64,000 nt of DNA from Beroe forskalii (GCA_011033025.1 WFMF01000203.1:62001-126000), one strand, 5' to 3'. Positions 31,741 through 44,348 are shown, counted from the first letter of the stretch. Notes: generated by a model not told the origin, from the sequence alone. Program-made: numbers and translations.

Positions 31741-33235
31741 TTCTCATGATGCTATTCTGAATAGTAGTTGTAACGGCTCATAACGATCACTAGGTATACA
31801 TAAACTCAGCAACCAAAAACAAGATTCAAACTGATGTATCCTAATGGAGTGAGAGCAGTGGTCTTTCACCAAGTATACCAACGTGTACAACAAGGTGGTC
31901 TTACTGGCACGGGCACAAGCTCATATAATGACAAACAAGGTATACATAAACTCATGAAACCAAAACAAGATAACCTTAATACGTATACGTAAGTAAGATA
32001 TAATGACAAACAATTTGTATATGCTCGTGTATCGTTGTTTATACAAGTAGTGGCGGTCATATAATGACTAAGTGGTCATAAACAAGATAACATAAGATGT
32101 ACTCCTTGTGATTGAAATGATTTTACATGGTAAGTAAATGGCTCATATAACGACTTCAAAGGTGTGACAACTGTTCTCGAGAACTATACATAAACTCATT
32201 AAATCAAAACAAGATATAACATGATAATCTATACACTGATGTATTGTAATTGGAGTATCGTCATGAGGTGAGCAAGTTCAGTTATTTCACGAGGCGAAGG
32301 AGTTAACTGTAATTAGCGTATCCCAAGCCATGCCTAGTGCGTAATGTGAGGAAAACGAGGCTTATTTAAAGACTAAATGCTGTATTATAAATTATTGCAC
32401 TTTCGATGAAACAATCTGCAAAATGCTCTATTAATATGTACCTCGATGAAACTTATTGTGTCAATCGCAATAGAAAGTTGGGTCACGTGAGCATTAACTA
32501 AAATGTTACAAAAAGTCTGAAATTTAAATGACCTTTCAAATAAACAATTTTTAACTAAAGGAACGAAAACAATGGAAATTAGTAAATGAAATAAATACAA
32601 ATAATCACTGAAAGAAGGATGGTTCAGAACAGAAAAATTTTTAATGAATTAAAACAGGAGTATGTCTCGAAGAGCACTATTGTACGACAATGCAACAACA
32701 AAAACAATATCGATCAAAGAATCAATACAACAAAACAATATTAACGAATAAGGCATTGCGATATAATCTGCAGAGAGCATGTAAAAAGAGGTAATGGTGT
32801 GATGAAACAAAACAGAAACTGTGAATGAGAGAGAATGAGAAACCGTTTGCTCCGGAAACTATTTTTCAAAGAACAGTGGCAAGTCACGGGGTGTAAGAGT
32901 GCGTGTTGTTTGAGTACAATACACAGTGAATGTATTTCTTAGAGGTTCATCGCCTATTTTATGATAACTGTACAGTTATCACACACCTTAAGGGATGTAT
33001 CCAGTTTTGGCCTGAGCCCGAATATCACACCATCATGGACCTTGTAGCAGGCAAGTGTTTCTATATTACAGAAAAATCTTATAATCATCATCCCATAACT
33101 ATTCAGATTGATTTTAGGAGAAATAATAGAACTTATTTTTAATTGCAAAGCCGTTATATAACAAAAATTATTGGAGCAGTTATATAATTGCGATCATTAG
33201 TTATATAATGAGAGCAAGAATGAAATCATTCCCCT
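31740..33235. repeat. Dispersed palindrome-rich repeat, copy 2
   Basis: Shares with 15330-16600 the blocks GTATATGCTCGTGTATCG, GTTTATACAAGTAGTGG, GGCTCATATAACGACT, ACTGTACAGTTATCACACAC and GTTATATAACAAAAATTATT. It is rearranged and more diverged than copy 1. Confidence 0.6.
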
Positions 33236-34290
33236 GCCAAAAACAGTAATCAAATCACACTATTACTTACCCTCAAAAGAATTTTCAAATATAATTTGTA
33301 ACAAAGGCAGGTGGTCACTGCACTTGACAGTGCTATACCCTAGTACCAGGGGGTGACTTCTGGGGGCCTACCTCATAAAAAGCTCTTGCAATTTAAACAC
33401 CCCGAAAGCTGAGGTAGGTATTGGACTGAAGATGCCTGCACACCACTCATCTTGGTGCTACTCACTTAGATCCTGCTGCTCTCCACATTGCATTACCTAA
33501 AGGGATCATGTTGGTGTTCAAGTACGGAATTGGAGAAAAGTCTTGCAGATTGACGTCTTGAAGAAAGATTTCTTTTTAATTCAAATATAACAAATTTGTT
33601 ATATTTGTTATTCAAATCATACACACTCAGAAGTATGTAAATGGGTGTTGAGTATGTGATGCGATGATAAGTTGAGCTTTATCAGATGAACATTGAGCCT
33701 AGGATACCATGGTGATTAGTGGTTCAAGGAAGGGGTGAGCAGTGAGTGACAAAGATGAAGTGCCTGAGTCACTGTGCTCAAACAGTGTAAGGAGTGAAGC
33801 AAGGGGGTGAACAATAGTCAAAAGGGAGGTGGGGTAAGGACTAGGGGATAGAACACCTGACATCACACTGAGGGCAACAGAGTGTAGCCATAAGTGACAT
33901 GGGATGGTCACAGAGGGTGCTGAGGAGCAAGGGGTGAAGAGCAAGCAGAAATAACTCAAAAGTGGAGATAGGAAAGATGATGTCCCCCAGCCTACGCATC
34001 CCCATGCATGGGACACAAGCCAAATGGTAGGTAGCCAGGCAAGTGTCGGAGGGGCACCTACTTCCCACACATATGCAGTAGGTGGCTGAATCACTACCAG
34101 CACAAGTCGGAAACACCTCCACTTTTCCACTCAGCCATCTGGGATCCAAACTGAGTGGGACACTTAGACAAAACCATTACCTACAAGGAAAAAGAAGTGG
34201 AAGGCAGGAAGTGAGTGAAGGGGAGGAAGGTTGGCAAGGTTCACTGACTAGGTATTGATCTTATTACCTGTCTTCTTGCACTTGAAGGAC
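33236..34290. other. Non-coding, nothing recognised
   Basis: No credible exon or repeat family is visible. Confidence 0.4.
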
Positions 34291-34800
34291 ATTTAATACA
34301 TACACTTGATAGCTCTTGTCACTATCTGTATGTGCTTCGAGAGTTGTTCCTCAGTGATAGTGTGATTCTCATCTGAGTTGGGAGTTATCTTCCCAATGCC
34401 GGCTCTGTCAAGAGATAGATCTTTGTTGCAGTGTAGCTTCCTGCAGCAGGGATACCATTCTTTTTCTGTGAGACTCAGCAACTGGACAGTCTGAAAGAAC
34501 GTGTGCTTCATCTTTGATGATACTCCTTACAGGTGCACAGAAGTCACATGATCTTTCTTCTCTGAGTATGTTGGAATGCCTGCCAGTTTATATATTGAGC
34601 TTATGCGCAATGTATCTTATCCTTGATGACATTTTTCTATCCTCAAATGATCAAGCATGGTCAAGATATGATTATGGCTCCCAGGTGATAGAGGTCTTGA
34701 GCTTACTATAAAATGAAAGTCTGCTTGATTGATCGATGGTGAACTTCCAAGATTGAGTGAGATACTCCTTAAGTTGTTTCTCGAATTTTTGTGGGGGAGT
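34290..34800 (-). pseudogene. Decayed LINE polyprotein C-terminus
   Basis: On the minus strand one frame reads EDRKMSSRIRYIAHKLNI, a stop, TGRHSNILREERSCDFC, then IIKDEAHVLSDCPV. The C-x2-C-x(n)-H-x4-C pattern with DEAHVLSDCP is the zinc-knuckle-like signature at the end of many LINE ORF2 proteins. Several stops show that it is dead. Confidence 0.65.
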
Positions 34801-34869
34801 GGCATCAGCAAGAAGACGGAAATTGATAACATCATCAGAGTTTTGATTGAAGTGATAACCATCTTCAGT

Positions 34870-36850
34870 TCATAGGTTCAGCATGATGGGCTTGATGTTC
34901 GCAAACCAGGGTAAGTCCAGGTAGATTTGTTCGTCCATGGCTGCCCTGACAAAGTTCAATGTATCAAGCTTAACTACCCTCTGTAAGAACTTGACACATT
35001 TCAGGCAACTAATGAAACAATGTAATTTAATGAAACAATGTAATTTATATTTTACAGCAGACTTGACCATGCGTTGGCAGGAATGATAAGTGGGAAGTTG
35101 CCTGTCTCACCCCAGGCTGTACAGTTCGGGGAGTTGCGTCTAATGCCCAGTAGATACTTAAGATGAACCTGTTCCAATCCCATCCTAGCAATTTTAGGGA
35201 GGCATCAGTTAATGTGTAACCATACCTGGCAACCATAAATAATAAAACAAATAATTTAATAAAACAAATAATTTACATTTTGTAGCACATTACACTATGA
35301 TTCAAACACAAATTCCTTTGATCATATAACAATTGTGATTTTAAGTAGTTGGATACTTGGTTGATAAGAGACATAGCATTTAATTAGCAATTAATAAAGT
35401 AATAATTTAAAATTAAAAAAAGGGAGACAGACAGCCCATTATCATAATAACAAATTAAAAGATACGGGGACCCTACCATGCTGGTCCAAAATAAACAACT
35501 GCTTATAATAAAATCTTCTTTGTAGAACAAATACAGTCATCTTTGTAGTCAAGCCACAGAACTCTCCAACAACTCCAACCATAGTCTTTGACGGGATCCA
35601 TGAAAGAAATGCCTTCATCAGAGAGCTAGGTAGATCCAAATAAAGCATGAGACACCAAAATGATATGGTACTGAAACCTAACACTGTGGCACACGGACTT
35701 GCGACCGTGTTGTGGGTTTGAATACATTGACGGGCGCCCAACGCTCCCCCAACCACAAGATGTAGTGTGTTAGTTCAGAAGCTCCAAGTTCATCAAGGAA
35801 ATTAAGTTCATCAATTCAAACAAATATACGACATGTTAGTTGCAGTGAATTTTCATCATATCATATGACATCATCAGGCAATTTAGTGTCAATTTATATC
35901 ATTGCGCAATAAACTTATATAAATATTGATAACCAACAGGTAGGAACTACTCAATATTAAACGTGGGCAAGACATGTCGATTAAAGTTCTCAATCAATCA
36001 AATTTACAAACTGAAATAAAATGAAATTCACAAATTGAAATAATGCAATCATCAATTAATATTACCTACTGTACAACTGAAAAGATAAAGCAAATAAAAC
36101 TGATAAAATTATGATAAAAGCAACGCCCTAAGATGCGCAATGGGATGGAATATTCCTGTGTATTTAGCGTTGTTTCTTGCCCTAGTTTGAGCATAACACT
36201 TTCCATATAAGCGAAGCCGAAGATCGTTTGAGCAGTTTCAAAGGATTTGAATGTCCGAAAACAAACTCGCACTTCGGGTCACCCGTTTCGGATATGTGCC
36301 ATGGAGAGCGCTATTCTCTGTCCTAGGATTAAGATGCCCATTTGAACTGTAAAATCTCTCATAAAACCGTTTTTTTGGTTTTTTACCAAATAAGTTGCAC
36401 TCGCCCACACTTTTTACATTTAATGTAATAAATTACCCTGATTTACATTCTAATGGCAAAATATCCTTGAATCGAAACATATCCTTTGATAGAAAATCTC
36501 TTAAAAACAACCTTGAGATCAACACACGGATAGAATTTACCAATCAACTGTCTTAATCTCTTAGCTAAAAGGTAAGAGGGCTGGCCTAGAAAACGGCAAA
36601 ACAAACGTTATGGATTTCTTGCTAACAGTATGAACTTGGTCATCAGGGTACCCTCATATAACTTAGCCAGAAATTCGTTAGTACATTTGTCAATTAGTTT
36701 AGTAGGAAACCATTACCAATAAATTTCTTTTTTTAGACATGTTAAATCTTATAAACCAAATATGTTTTGCATGGAAAAAATTTTAAAAAAAAGCACCCAA
36801 TCAGACAAACTGATTCCCTCCCATTGGATCTTTTGGGGGGTTTTTTTATC
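34870..36850. other. Non-coding, nothing firmly recognised
   Basis: AT-rich sequence with a faint tRNA-like B box near 35720. No coding exon is supported. Confidence 0.35.
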
Positions 36851-36854
36851 ATTA

Positions 36855-37150
36855 AAACGGTCTACGTTTCACTTGACACCGGTCTGCGTTCCACACTTCA
36901 CTCCAGTCTACGTTCCACATGACTTACTCAATCAACCTGTTACATGACACCAATCCATGTTCCACTAAATCTGACATTATTCAAGTCTACGTCCCAACTT
37001 GAAACCAGTCTGTGTTACACGTGTCGCCAGCTACCTGAACACATTCAGGTCCATTCTAAGTTCTAAACTTTGCTCGCATCTAAATTCCACTCGTTTACGT
37101 TCCAACGAAGACACCAGTCTTTGGTTCACATTTCACAACATCTGCTCCAC
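36855..37150. repeat. Degenerate array of AGTCTACGTTCCAC motifs
   Basis: About ten spaced copies of (C/A)AGTCTACGTTCCAC with 20-25 bp periodicity. The spacing and the CACC-GTCT words resemble the 22-bp satellite that follows, so it may be an old part of it. Confidence 0.5.
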
Positions 37151-37555
37151 ATGATAACCTTTTAAATTATATCGTGCTACATATTGTTGCACCGTGTAAA
37201 GGGACTATCACTATGTACCTATATCAGCCAAATTGTACTATACAACAACATTGCCATGTTTGGTGAGTGACGAGTGTCCCTGCTAACGATCAAATATCAA
37301 GTTTGGTCATGTTTGGACTTTGCAAATCTTACGTGACCAGTTCCCAGTCACGTGGTCATTAGTCACATTTTGATTAATGAGTAATTTTGAGTACCTTTAC
37401 AAATTTTTGACAGGTATTCATATTCATGTTGATGATTTTTGAATAGATTTTGGATTTTTCTACAAGAATTCCTCATATTCATTTGATGGACTTTTGGTGT
37501 CCCCAAAATGTCCCCGATTACTCATATTCAAAATTATTCAAAATTACTCATGTCA

Positions 37556-38413
37556 CCCCCCCCCCTGTCTGCCGTATCACTGACACCAGTCTGACTTATC
37601 ACTGACACCAGTCTGCTGTATCACTGACAGGTCTGTCTGCCTTATCACTGAGACCAGTCGGACTTATCACTGACACCAGTCTGCCATATAACTGACACCA
37701 GTATGACTTATCACTGACACCAGTCTGCCGTATCACTGGCACCAGTCTGTCGTATCACTGACACCAGTCTTACTTATCACTGACACCAATCTGCCGTATC
37801 ACTGAAACCAGTATGCCCTATCGGCCTATCACTGACACCAGTCTGCCGTTTCACTGACACACGTCTGCCGTATCACTGACACCTGTCTGCCGTATCACTG
37901 ACACCAGTCTGACTTATCACTGACACCAGTCTGCCGTATCACTGACACCAGTCTGCCGTATCACTGACACCAGTCTGCCCTATCACTGACACCAGTCTGC
38001 CGTTTCACTGACACCTGTCTGCCTGCGACAGATCAAACTAATCTGACAGATGACTGATGTGTAACTGATACCCTTCAGACACATCTCTGGTGATCGTTGA
38101 AATCTTCGTGACCTATCATTGACAGTTACACTATTTTGTCGTATCATTGACACCACTGACAACTCGCAAGTGACACTGACATCAGTATCTGTCGTATTGT
38201 TGAAAAAATTATGACTCATCACTGACACCAGTCCGATGAATTGCGACGTATTATTGACACTCTTCTGTCGTATCATTGATCATTGAAAACAGTATTCATA
38301 CGGCATATCGAACCCATCTGATGTATCACTGACACCAATCTGATGCATGATTGATACCTTTCGGACGCATCTCTGACGTAGTCTGCTGTATAAGTATTCC
38401 TAATACTGTTGTG
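37556..38413 (-). repeat. 22-bp satellite, left inverted arm
   Basis: The unit CCGTATCACTGACACCAG plus TCTG is repeated about 21 times to 38030, then a unique-looking 380-bp tail ending CCTAATACTGTTGTG. The whole arm reappears inverted from 38767. Confidence 0.9.
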
Positions 38414-41277
38414 TAGGCTTTCCATTATCGGTAACAAATTTTTTATCTAGATAAACCGATAATTATTTCGGTTTTATCTAGATAAAATTTTTATCTAGAT
38501 AAAATCACTATCAGTTTTTTAAAAACTTTTTGCCACTGTCCATCTGGTTACTTTCGCTAAATATATCGTCAGTCTGATATCATGGTGATTGTTGATACAC
38601 CCGACCGGCGTTAGTGAAAAGTGAGATTGTTGTTAGTGATAACACAATGTCTGAAAATTGTCAATGGTACGTAATAGTGGTACTAAAGGCGCTTCCGATT
38701 GGTTTCAGAGATCATTCAGGATGATATCATTGATTTGTCAGTGTTAGACTGATGCCATAAATCAGTCACAACAGTATTAGGAATACTTATACAGCAGACT
38801 ACGTCAGAGATGCGTCCGAAAGGTATCAATCATGCATCAGGTGGTGTCAGTGATACATCAGATGGGTTCGATATGCCGTATGAATACTGTTTTCAATGAT
38901 CAATGATACGACAGAAGAGTGTCAATAATACGTCGCAATTCATCGGACTGGTGTCAGTGATGAGTCATAATTTTTCAACAATACGACAGATACTGATGTC
39001 AGTGTCACTTGCGAGTTGTCAGTGGTGTCAATGATACGACAAAATAGTGTAACTGTCAATGATAGGTCACGAAGATTTCAACGATCACCAGAGATGTCTG
39101 AAGGGTATCAGTAATACATCAGTCATCCGTCAGATTAGTTTGATCTGTCGCAGGCAGACAGGTGTCAGTGAAACGGCAGACTGGTGTCAGTGATAGGGCA
39201 GACTGGTGTCAGTGATACGGCAGACTGGTGTCAGTGATACGGCAGACTGGTGTCAGTGATAAGTCAGACCAGTGTCAGTGATACGGCAGACAGGTGTCAG
39301 TGATACGGCAGATGTGTCAGTGAAACAGCAGACTGGTGTCAGTGATAGGCCGATAGGGCATACTGGTTTCAGTGATACGGCAGATTGGTGTCAGTGATAA
39401 GTAAGACTGGTGTCAGTGATACGACAGACTGGTGCCAGTGATACGGCAGACTGGTGTCAGTGATAAGTCATACTGGTGTCAGTTATATGGCAGACTGGTG
39501 TCAGTGATAAGTCCGACTGGTCTCAGTGATAAGGCAGACAGACCTGTCAGTGATACAGCAGACTGGTGTCAGTGATAAGTCAGACTGGTGTCAGTGATAC
39601 GGCAGACAGGTGTCGGTGATACGGCAGACAGGTGTCGGTGATACGGCAGACTGGTGTCAGTGATACGGCAGACTGGTGTCAGTGATACGGCAGGCAGGTG
39701 TCAGTGATACGGCAGACTGGTGTCAGTGATTCGGCAGACTGGTGTCAGTGATATGGCAGAATGGTGTCAGTGATACGGCAGACCGGTGTCAGTGATAAGT
39801 CGGACAGGTGTCAATGATAAGTCAGACAGGTGTCAGTGATAAGTCAGACAGGTGTCAGTGACACGGCAGACTGGTGTCAGTGATACGGCAGACTGGTGTC
39901 AGTGATATGGCAGACAGGTGTCAGTGATACGGCAGACCGGTGTCAGTGATAAGTCAGACAGGTGTCAGTGACACGGCAGACTGGTGTCAGTGATACGGCA
40001 GACTGGTGTCAGTGATATGGCAGACAGGTGTCAGTGATACGGCAGACCGGTGTCAGTGATAAGTCAGACAGGGGTCAGTGATACGGCAGACTGGTGTCAG
40101 TGATACGGCAGACTGGTGTCAGTGATATGGCAGACAGGTTTCAGTGATACGGCAGACTGGTGTCAGTGATAAGTCAGACTGGTGTCAGTGATAAGTCGGA
40201 CAGGTGTCAGTGATAAGTCAGACAGGTGTCAGTGATAAGTCGGACAGGTGTCAGTGATAAGGCAGACAGGTGTCAGTGATAAGTCGGACATGTGTCAGTG
40301 ATAAGTCAGACAGGTGTCAGTGATAAGTCAAACAGGTGTCAGTTGCAGTGATACGGCAGACTGGTGTCAGTGATATGGCAGACATGTGTCAGTGATACGG
40401 CAGACTGGTGTCAGTGATACAGCAGACTGGTGTCAGTGGTAAGTCAGACTGGTTTTAGTCATCTAGCTAGCAGATTGTTAGTGTCAGTAATACGTGTGGC
40501 CAGTTTCAATGATAAATATCTGACTTGTGTCTGTGACACGACAGAATAGTGTCACTGGTGCCAGATTTGTGTCGGTATCAGTTATCCATAAAAGTGTCAG
40601 TGATACATCAGGATAGTTTCAACTTAGATACATAAAATAGGTGTCTGTAGTATGTCGGACTGGTGTTGGTGATTGGTCAGAAAGGTACCAGTGACATGCT
40701 AGACTGGTGGCAGTGATCATTCAGACTGGTGACAGTTGAAACCAGTCCGAAAGTGAGTGTTTTTTTATGAAATTTTTCAATTTTACAAGCATTTTTCAAC
40801 GCAAGCTTTTTTGCTATTTTATCTAGATAAAAATAATTTTTATCTAGATAAACCGATAATTTATTTTGATGAATTATCGGAGATAATTATCGGTTTCGAT
40901 TATCGGACTGGAAAGCCTACTGTTGTGACGGATTTATGGCATCAGTCTAACACTGACAAATCAATGATATCATCCTGAATGATCTCTGAAACCAATCGGA
41001 AGCGCCTTTAGTACCACTATTACGTACCATTGACAATTTTCAGACATTGTGTTATCACTAACAACAATCTCACTTTTCACTAACGCCGGTCGGGTGTATC
41101 AACAATCACCATGATATCAGACTGACGTATATTTAGCGAAAGTAACCAGATGGACAGTGGCAAAAAAGTTTTTAAAAACTGATAGATTTTATCTAGATAA
41201 AAATTTTATCTAGATAAAACCGAAATAATTATCGGTTTATCTAGATAAAAAATTTGTTACCGATAATGGAAAGCCTA
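38414..41277. mobile_element. Possible 2.9-kb element with inverted ends of about 355 bp
   Basis: The left end reads TA-GGCTTTCCATTATCGG and the right end CCGATAATGGAAAGCC-TA. The inverted ends share several TTTATCTAGATAAA palindromes and a block of about 250 bp. The flanking TA could be a target duplication of a Tc1/mariner-like element. The interior is the 22-bp satellite and there is no transposase. Confidence 0.55.
38767..40460 (+). repeat. 22-bp satellite, right inverted arm and array
   Basis: Begins with the reverse complement of the left arm's 380-bp tail, then about 59 copies of CAGACTGGTGTCAGTGATACGG with AAGTC and ACGGC variants. The arms of about 0.86 kb are nearly identical, with a 353-bp spacer. 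Confidence 0.9.
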
Positions 41278-41284
41278 ATGGGGT

Positions 41285-42300
41285 GCCTGATTTAGTATAG
41301 GGACAGTGGAGCACGATATATGGGACAGCCCGACTTAGTATGAGGGAGCCCAACTCTGTATGGGGGCGCCCGACTTAGTAACCAGTAAGTTGGGAGCCCG
41401 ACATAGTGCGGAAGAGCCTGGCTTAGTATCATAATTCATGGGGGAGCCCAATATAGTACGGGGAGCCCGACGTGGCGTTAGGAAGCTCGACTCAGTATCG
41501 GGGATACCGAATAAGAATGGGGGAGCCCGGCTTAGTATCGAACATAGGGAAACCAACAGTTTAGTATGTGGAAGCCTAACTTAGTACTGTGCGAAGGAGC
41601 CCGAGTTGCAGTATGGGGTAGCCCAACTTAGTATGGGTAGCCCAACTTAGAATGGGTAGCCCAACTTAGAATGGGTAGCCCAACTAAGTATGGGCAACCT
41701 GACTTAGTATGTGGGAGCCCGACTTACTGACTTAGTATGGGGGAGCCCAACTCTGTATGGGGATCCCAACTTAGTATGGGGACTAAGTATGGGGTTCCTG
41801 ACTTAGTATAGCGACAGTGGAGCACGACATATGAGAGAGCTCGACTTAATGACTTAGTATGGGGACTGGAGAGCCCGACATAGTAGGGGGAGCCTGACTT
41901 AGTACGAGGGAGCCCTACTTAGTACGGGGGAGCCCAACATAGTAGAGGGAGACCGACGTAGTAGGGGGAGCCCGACATAGTAGGGGCAGCCCGACTTAGT
42001 ACGGGGGAGCCCGACATAGAACAGGCAGCCCGACTTAGTATGAGGGAGCCCTACTTAGTATACTGGGAGCCCTAATTTGTATGAGAGAGCCGAGAGCCCG
42101 ACTTAGTATGGGGGAGCCCGACCTAATGTCTTAACTTATGGGGATCCTGGCTTAATAATATGAGCCATGGGGACACCGGACTTAGTATGTGGAAGCCGAA
42201 CATAGTACCGGGGTGCCCGACTTAGTATGAGGGAGCCCAACTAACAACTTAGTAATAGTATGAGGAGCCTGAATTAGTATGGGAGGCTGAATTAGTAAAT
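41285..42300 (+). repeat. Degenerate GGGAGCCCGACTTAGTATG array
   Basis: About 40 diverged copies of a unit near 20-22 bp, in one orientation. Confidence 0.8.
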
Positions 42301-42309
42301 AAGTAAGTT

Positions 42310-42735
42310 GCGGTTCCCCGTGATATTGGGTTGGGCTCCCCATAATAGATGAGGCGGACTCCACATTATATTAAGTCACTACCTATGTCACTTTAATTCT
42401 GACGGCAAGTCTGGCTCCACATACTGACTCGGGCTGCCCATGATGGTAGGTCGGGATCCATATGATACTTAGTCGGGCTCCTCCATTGGTCATACAAATA
42501 TACAAATTCGGGCTCCCCCATTCACCATTGGCTATAAAAAAAATCTGGCTCCCCCACAATAAGTTAGGATCCCTAATACTAAGTTGGGCTCTTTTACGCC
42601 AAACTAAGCCGAGCTCTCCCAATCCCAATACTGCTTCTAAGTCGCTTTCCCCTCGTAGTCAATCTGGTTCCTATGTTCTAAACCTCGCTATGTTATGCCC
42701 CCATGATAATATGAAAACGGGCTCTCCGTTAGGCT
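42310..42735 (-). repeat. The same 20-22 bp array in reverse orientation
   Basis: Motifs now read ACTAAGTCGGGCTCCCC. The switch near 42300 makes the two arrays a large inverted repeat that ends about 150 bp before the U6 sequence. Confidence 0.75.
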
Positions 42736-42882
42736 ATAACGAACCAATATGACATTATGATGTGTTTAATAATCCGAAAAGTATAAATGCTTGAATTTAC
42801 ATTATACACAGTTGGTCTGTATTGCTAAGTGCAACTTTGTGTACATCAATACATCATCTGCTCATAATATTAAAAAGAAAAA

Positions 42883-42899
42883 TTTCACCTTCGGGTGGG

Positions 42900-42938
<39 letters not shown>

Positions 42939-42989
42939 GGCCCCTGCGCAAGGATGACACGCAAATTCGTGAAGCGTTCCAAATTTTTT
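42883..42989 (+). ncRNA. RNU6: U6 spliceosomal snRNA (gene or retro-copy)
   Basis: U6 pairs with the 5' splice site and U2 in the catalytic spliceosome. From ATATACTAAAATTGGAACG to the end GAAGCGTTCC plus a T-run the sequence is the near-invariant U6 core: it has the ACAGAGA box and AGC triad (ATTAGCA), and GATGACACGCAAATTCGTG. The 5' hairpin differs from the usual GTGCTC-type stem but still pairs: TTCACC and GGTGGG around a TTCG loop, next to the ATATAC capping signal. A TTTTTT terminator follows. No TATA box is seen near -30 (an AT-rich run lies at about -20), so it may be a retro-copy. A LINE ORF1-like gene begins about 120 bp downstream. Confidence 0.93.
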
Positions 42990-43111
42990 CACTTCTCTTA
43001 GTTCTACTTATCGTTTGTTTCGAATTTCGCTCTCCGACTTTTAACAGTACCAGTAAGGCGACACCACCTCTCCACCTACCACCTTGTGGTTTGTGCGACT
43101 TGTGAACAACT

Positions 43112-44106
43112 ATGACGAGTAAACTGGATTCCCTGGTGGTACGAATGGAAGAGCTTTGTTCCGAGATTTTCACGCTTGGAGGAAGTGGCGGAGTAAAACC
43201 GAAAGATATTGAAAAAAAGTTCAACAAAGGGCCCATGTCAGAGTTGACATTTGATCTTTTCACCTGCCTTTATGAGGCCCAGAAATATCTCAAGAACCAC
43301 AAGAAAGAAACAGAAAACATGAAAATGGAAAGACATCAAATTGATACTCTGAACTCTAGCATTGAAGAAGGAATGTCCTCCCAAACTACAATGATGAACA
43401 GCATCCTGGAAGAAGTCAAAGAAAATGGAAAGAAATTATTGGAACTCAAGGCAGGCATTGAGAATCAGGCAGAAAAAGTGTATGAAGAGGCTGAAAAAGT
43501 TTCAACATATGCTAATATAATATTACAGAAGTCAGCAGAAACTTATAACAACAGAGTAAGCAATCAACCCGAAAAATTGGCTAAGCAAATGGTTTCCGAG
43601 ATGAAAGCGTCCAACAGAAGATGTAACCTCGTATTCTATGTATACGAGGAATTCACGTTGATCTCGAGAATGATATCTTCGACTACAGAAGTGAACTTGA
43701 CGGTGTACTGAAACAAATGGAGAATAGATTAGAGTTTTCCATAAAACCTAATTATGTGGAACTATTGAGGAAATCGAACGATTTCCATCATGATGACGAA
43801 ATAGGACAAGACGTATCAACCTGTACACTACGAGTCCAGTTCCAGAGTGAGTTCATTGCGACCAAGGTGCTAGAAAGGTCGAAGCATCTGAAACGCTCTG
43901 AAGAGTACTCCAAAGTTTACATCGCACCGGATCGGACATTTGCAGAACGAAAAGCAAGAGCAGAACTCGTCGAAAAATTGAAAGAAAAGATCAAAAACGA
44001 ACCATCTATTAAATGGGTCATTCGTAAGGGTGAGGTTGTTAGCAATGGTTCATTTGGACGACGTCGTCGTACTGCGTTGGTCAGTTCGAACTCAGACTCT
44101 AAATAG
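43112..44106 (+). pseudogene. LINE ORF1-type protein, frameshifted
   Basis: Begins ATG at 43112 and encodes an N-terminal region, a long coiled coil (about residues 70-160), then SNRRCNLVFY, the start of a nucleic-acid-binding fold. The frame breaks near 43640 and coding resumes in another frame through DLENDIFDYRSELDGVLKQM to the segment 43717-44106, which ends in SKVYIAPDRTFAERKAR and VIRKGEVVSNG. The YIAPDRT-x2-ER and IRKGE words are typical of ORF1 proteins in CR1/Jockey-like invertebrate LINEs. No RT follows. The 5' side is the U6 sequence and the 3' side ends near an ATT run. Confidence 0.75.
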
Positions 44107-44232
44107 AAGTATGAGAGGTCCACTGATTTGTTTGTTAATCACCAAACTGAATAACAATCTACAGTATGATTTGGAATTGGGGGTAGATTTATAGTTTTTA
44201 TGTAAGAGTTGAGTTGGCTAAGCTGCCAAAAC

Positions 44233-44254
44233 ATTATTATTATTATTATTATTA
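44233..44254. repeat. (ATT)n microsatellite
   Basis: Seven uninterrupted ATT units about 130 bp after the ORF1 stop. This could be the 3' tail of the retroelement. Confidence 0.85.
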
Positions 44255-44348
44255 GGAGTCAAGTTAGAGCACATTTTGTACATATGTAAATGAAGGTCAG
44301 GGTGGGGTTGATGTGTGTAATTAAGAGTGTACATGTTATCATAACATA

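Noticed and set aside
35690-35760. tRNA gene or SINE head
   Set aside because: A B-box-like GGGTTTGAATAC is present, but the cloverleaf cannot be folded and no SINE body follows.
37556-40460. CRISPR-like array
   Set aside because: The 22-bp units are contiguous with no unique spacers, in a eukaryotic setting, and form inverted satellites.
42510-42752. Short frame overlapping the reversed array before U6
   Set aside because: Made of repeat units only; no start context or homology.
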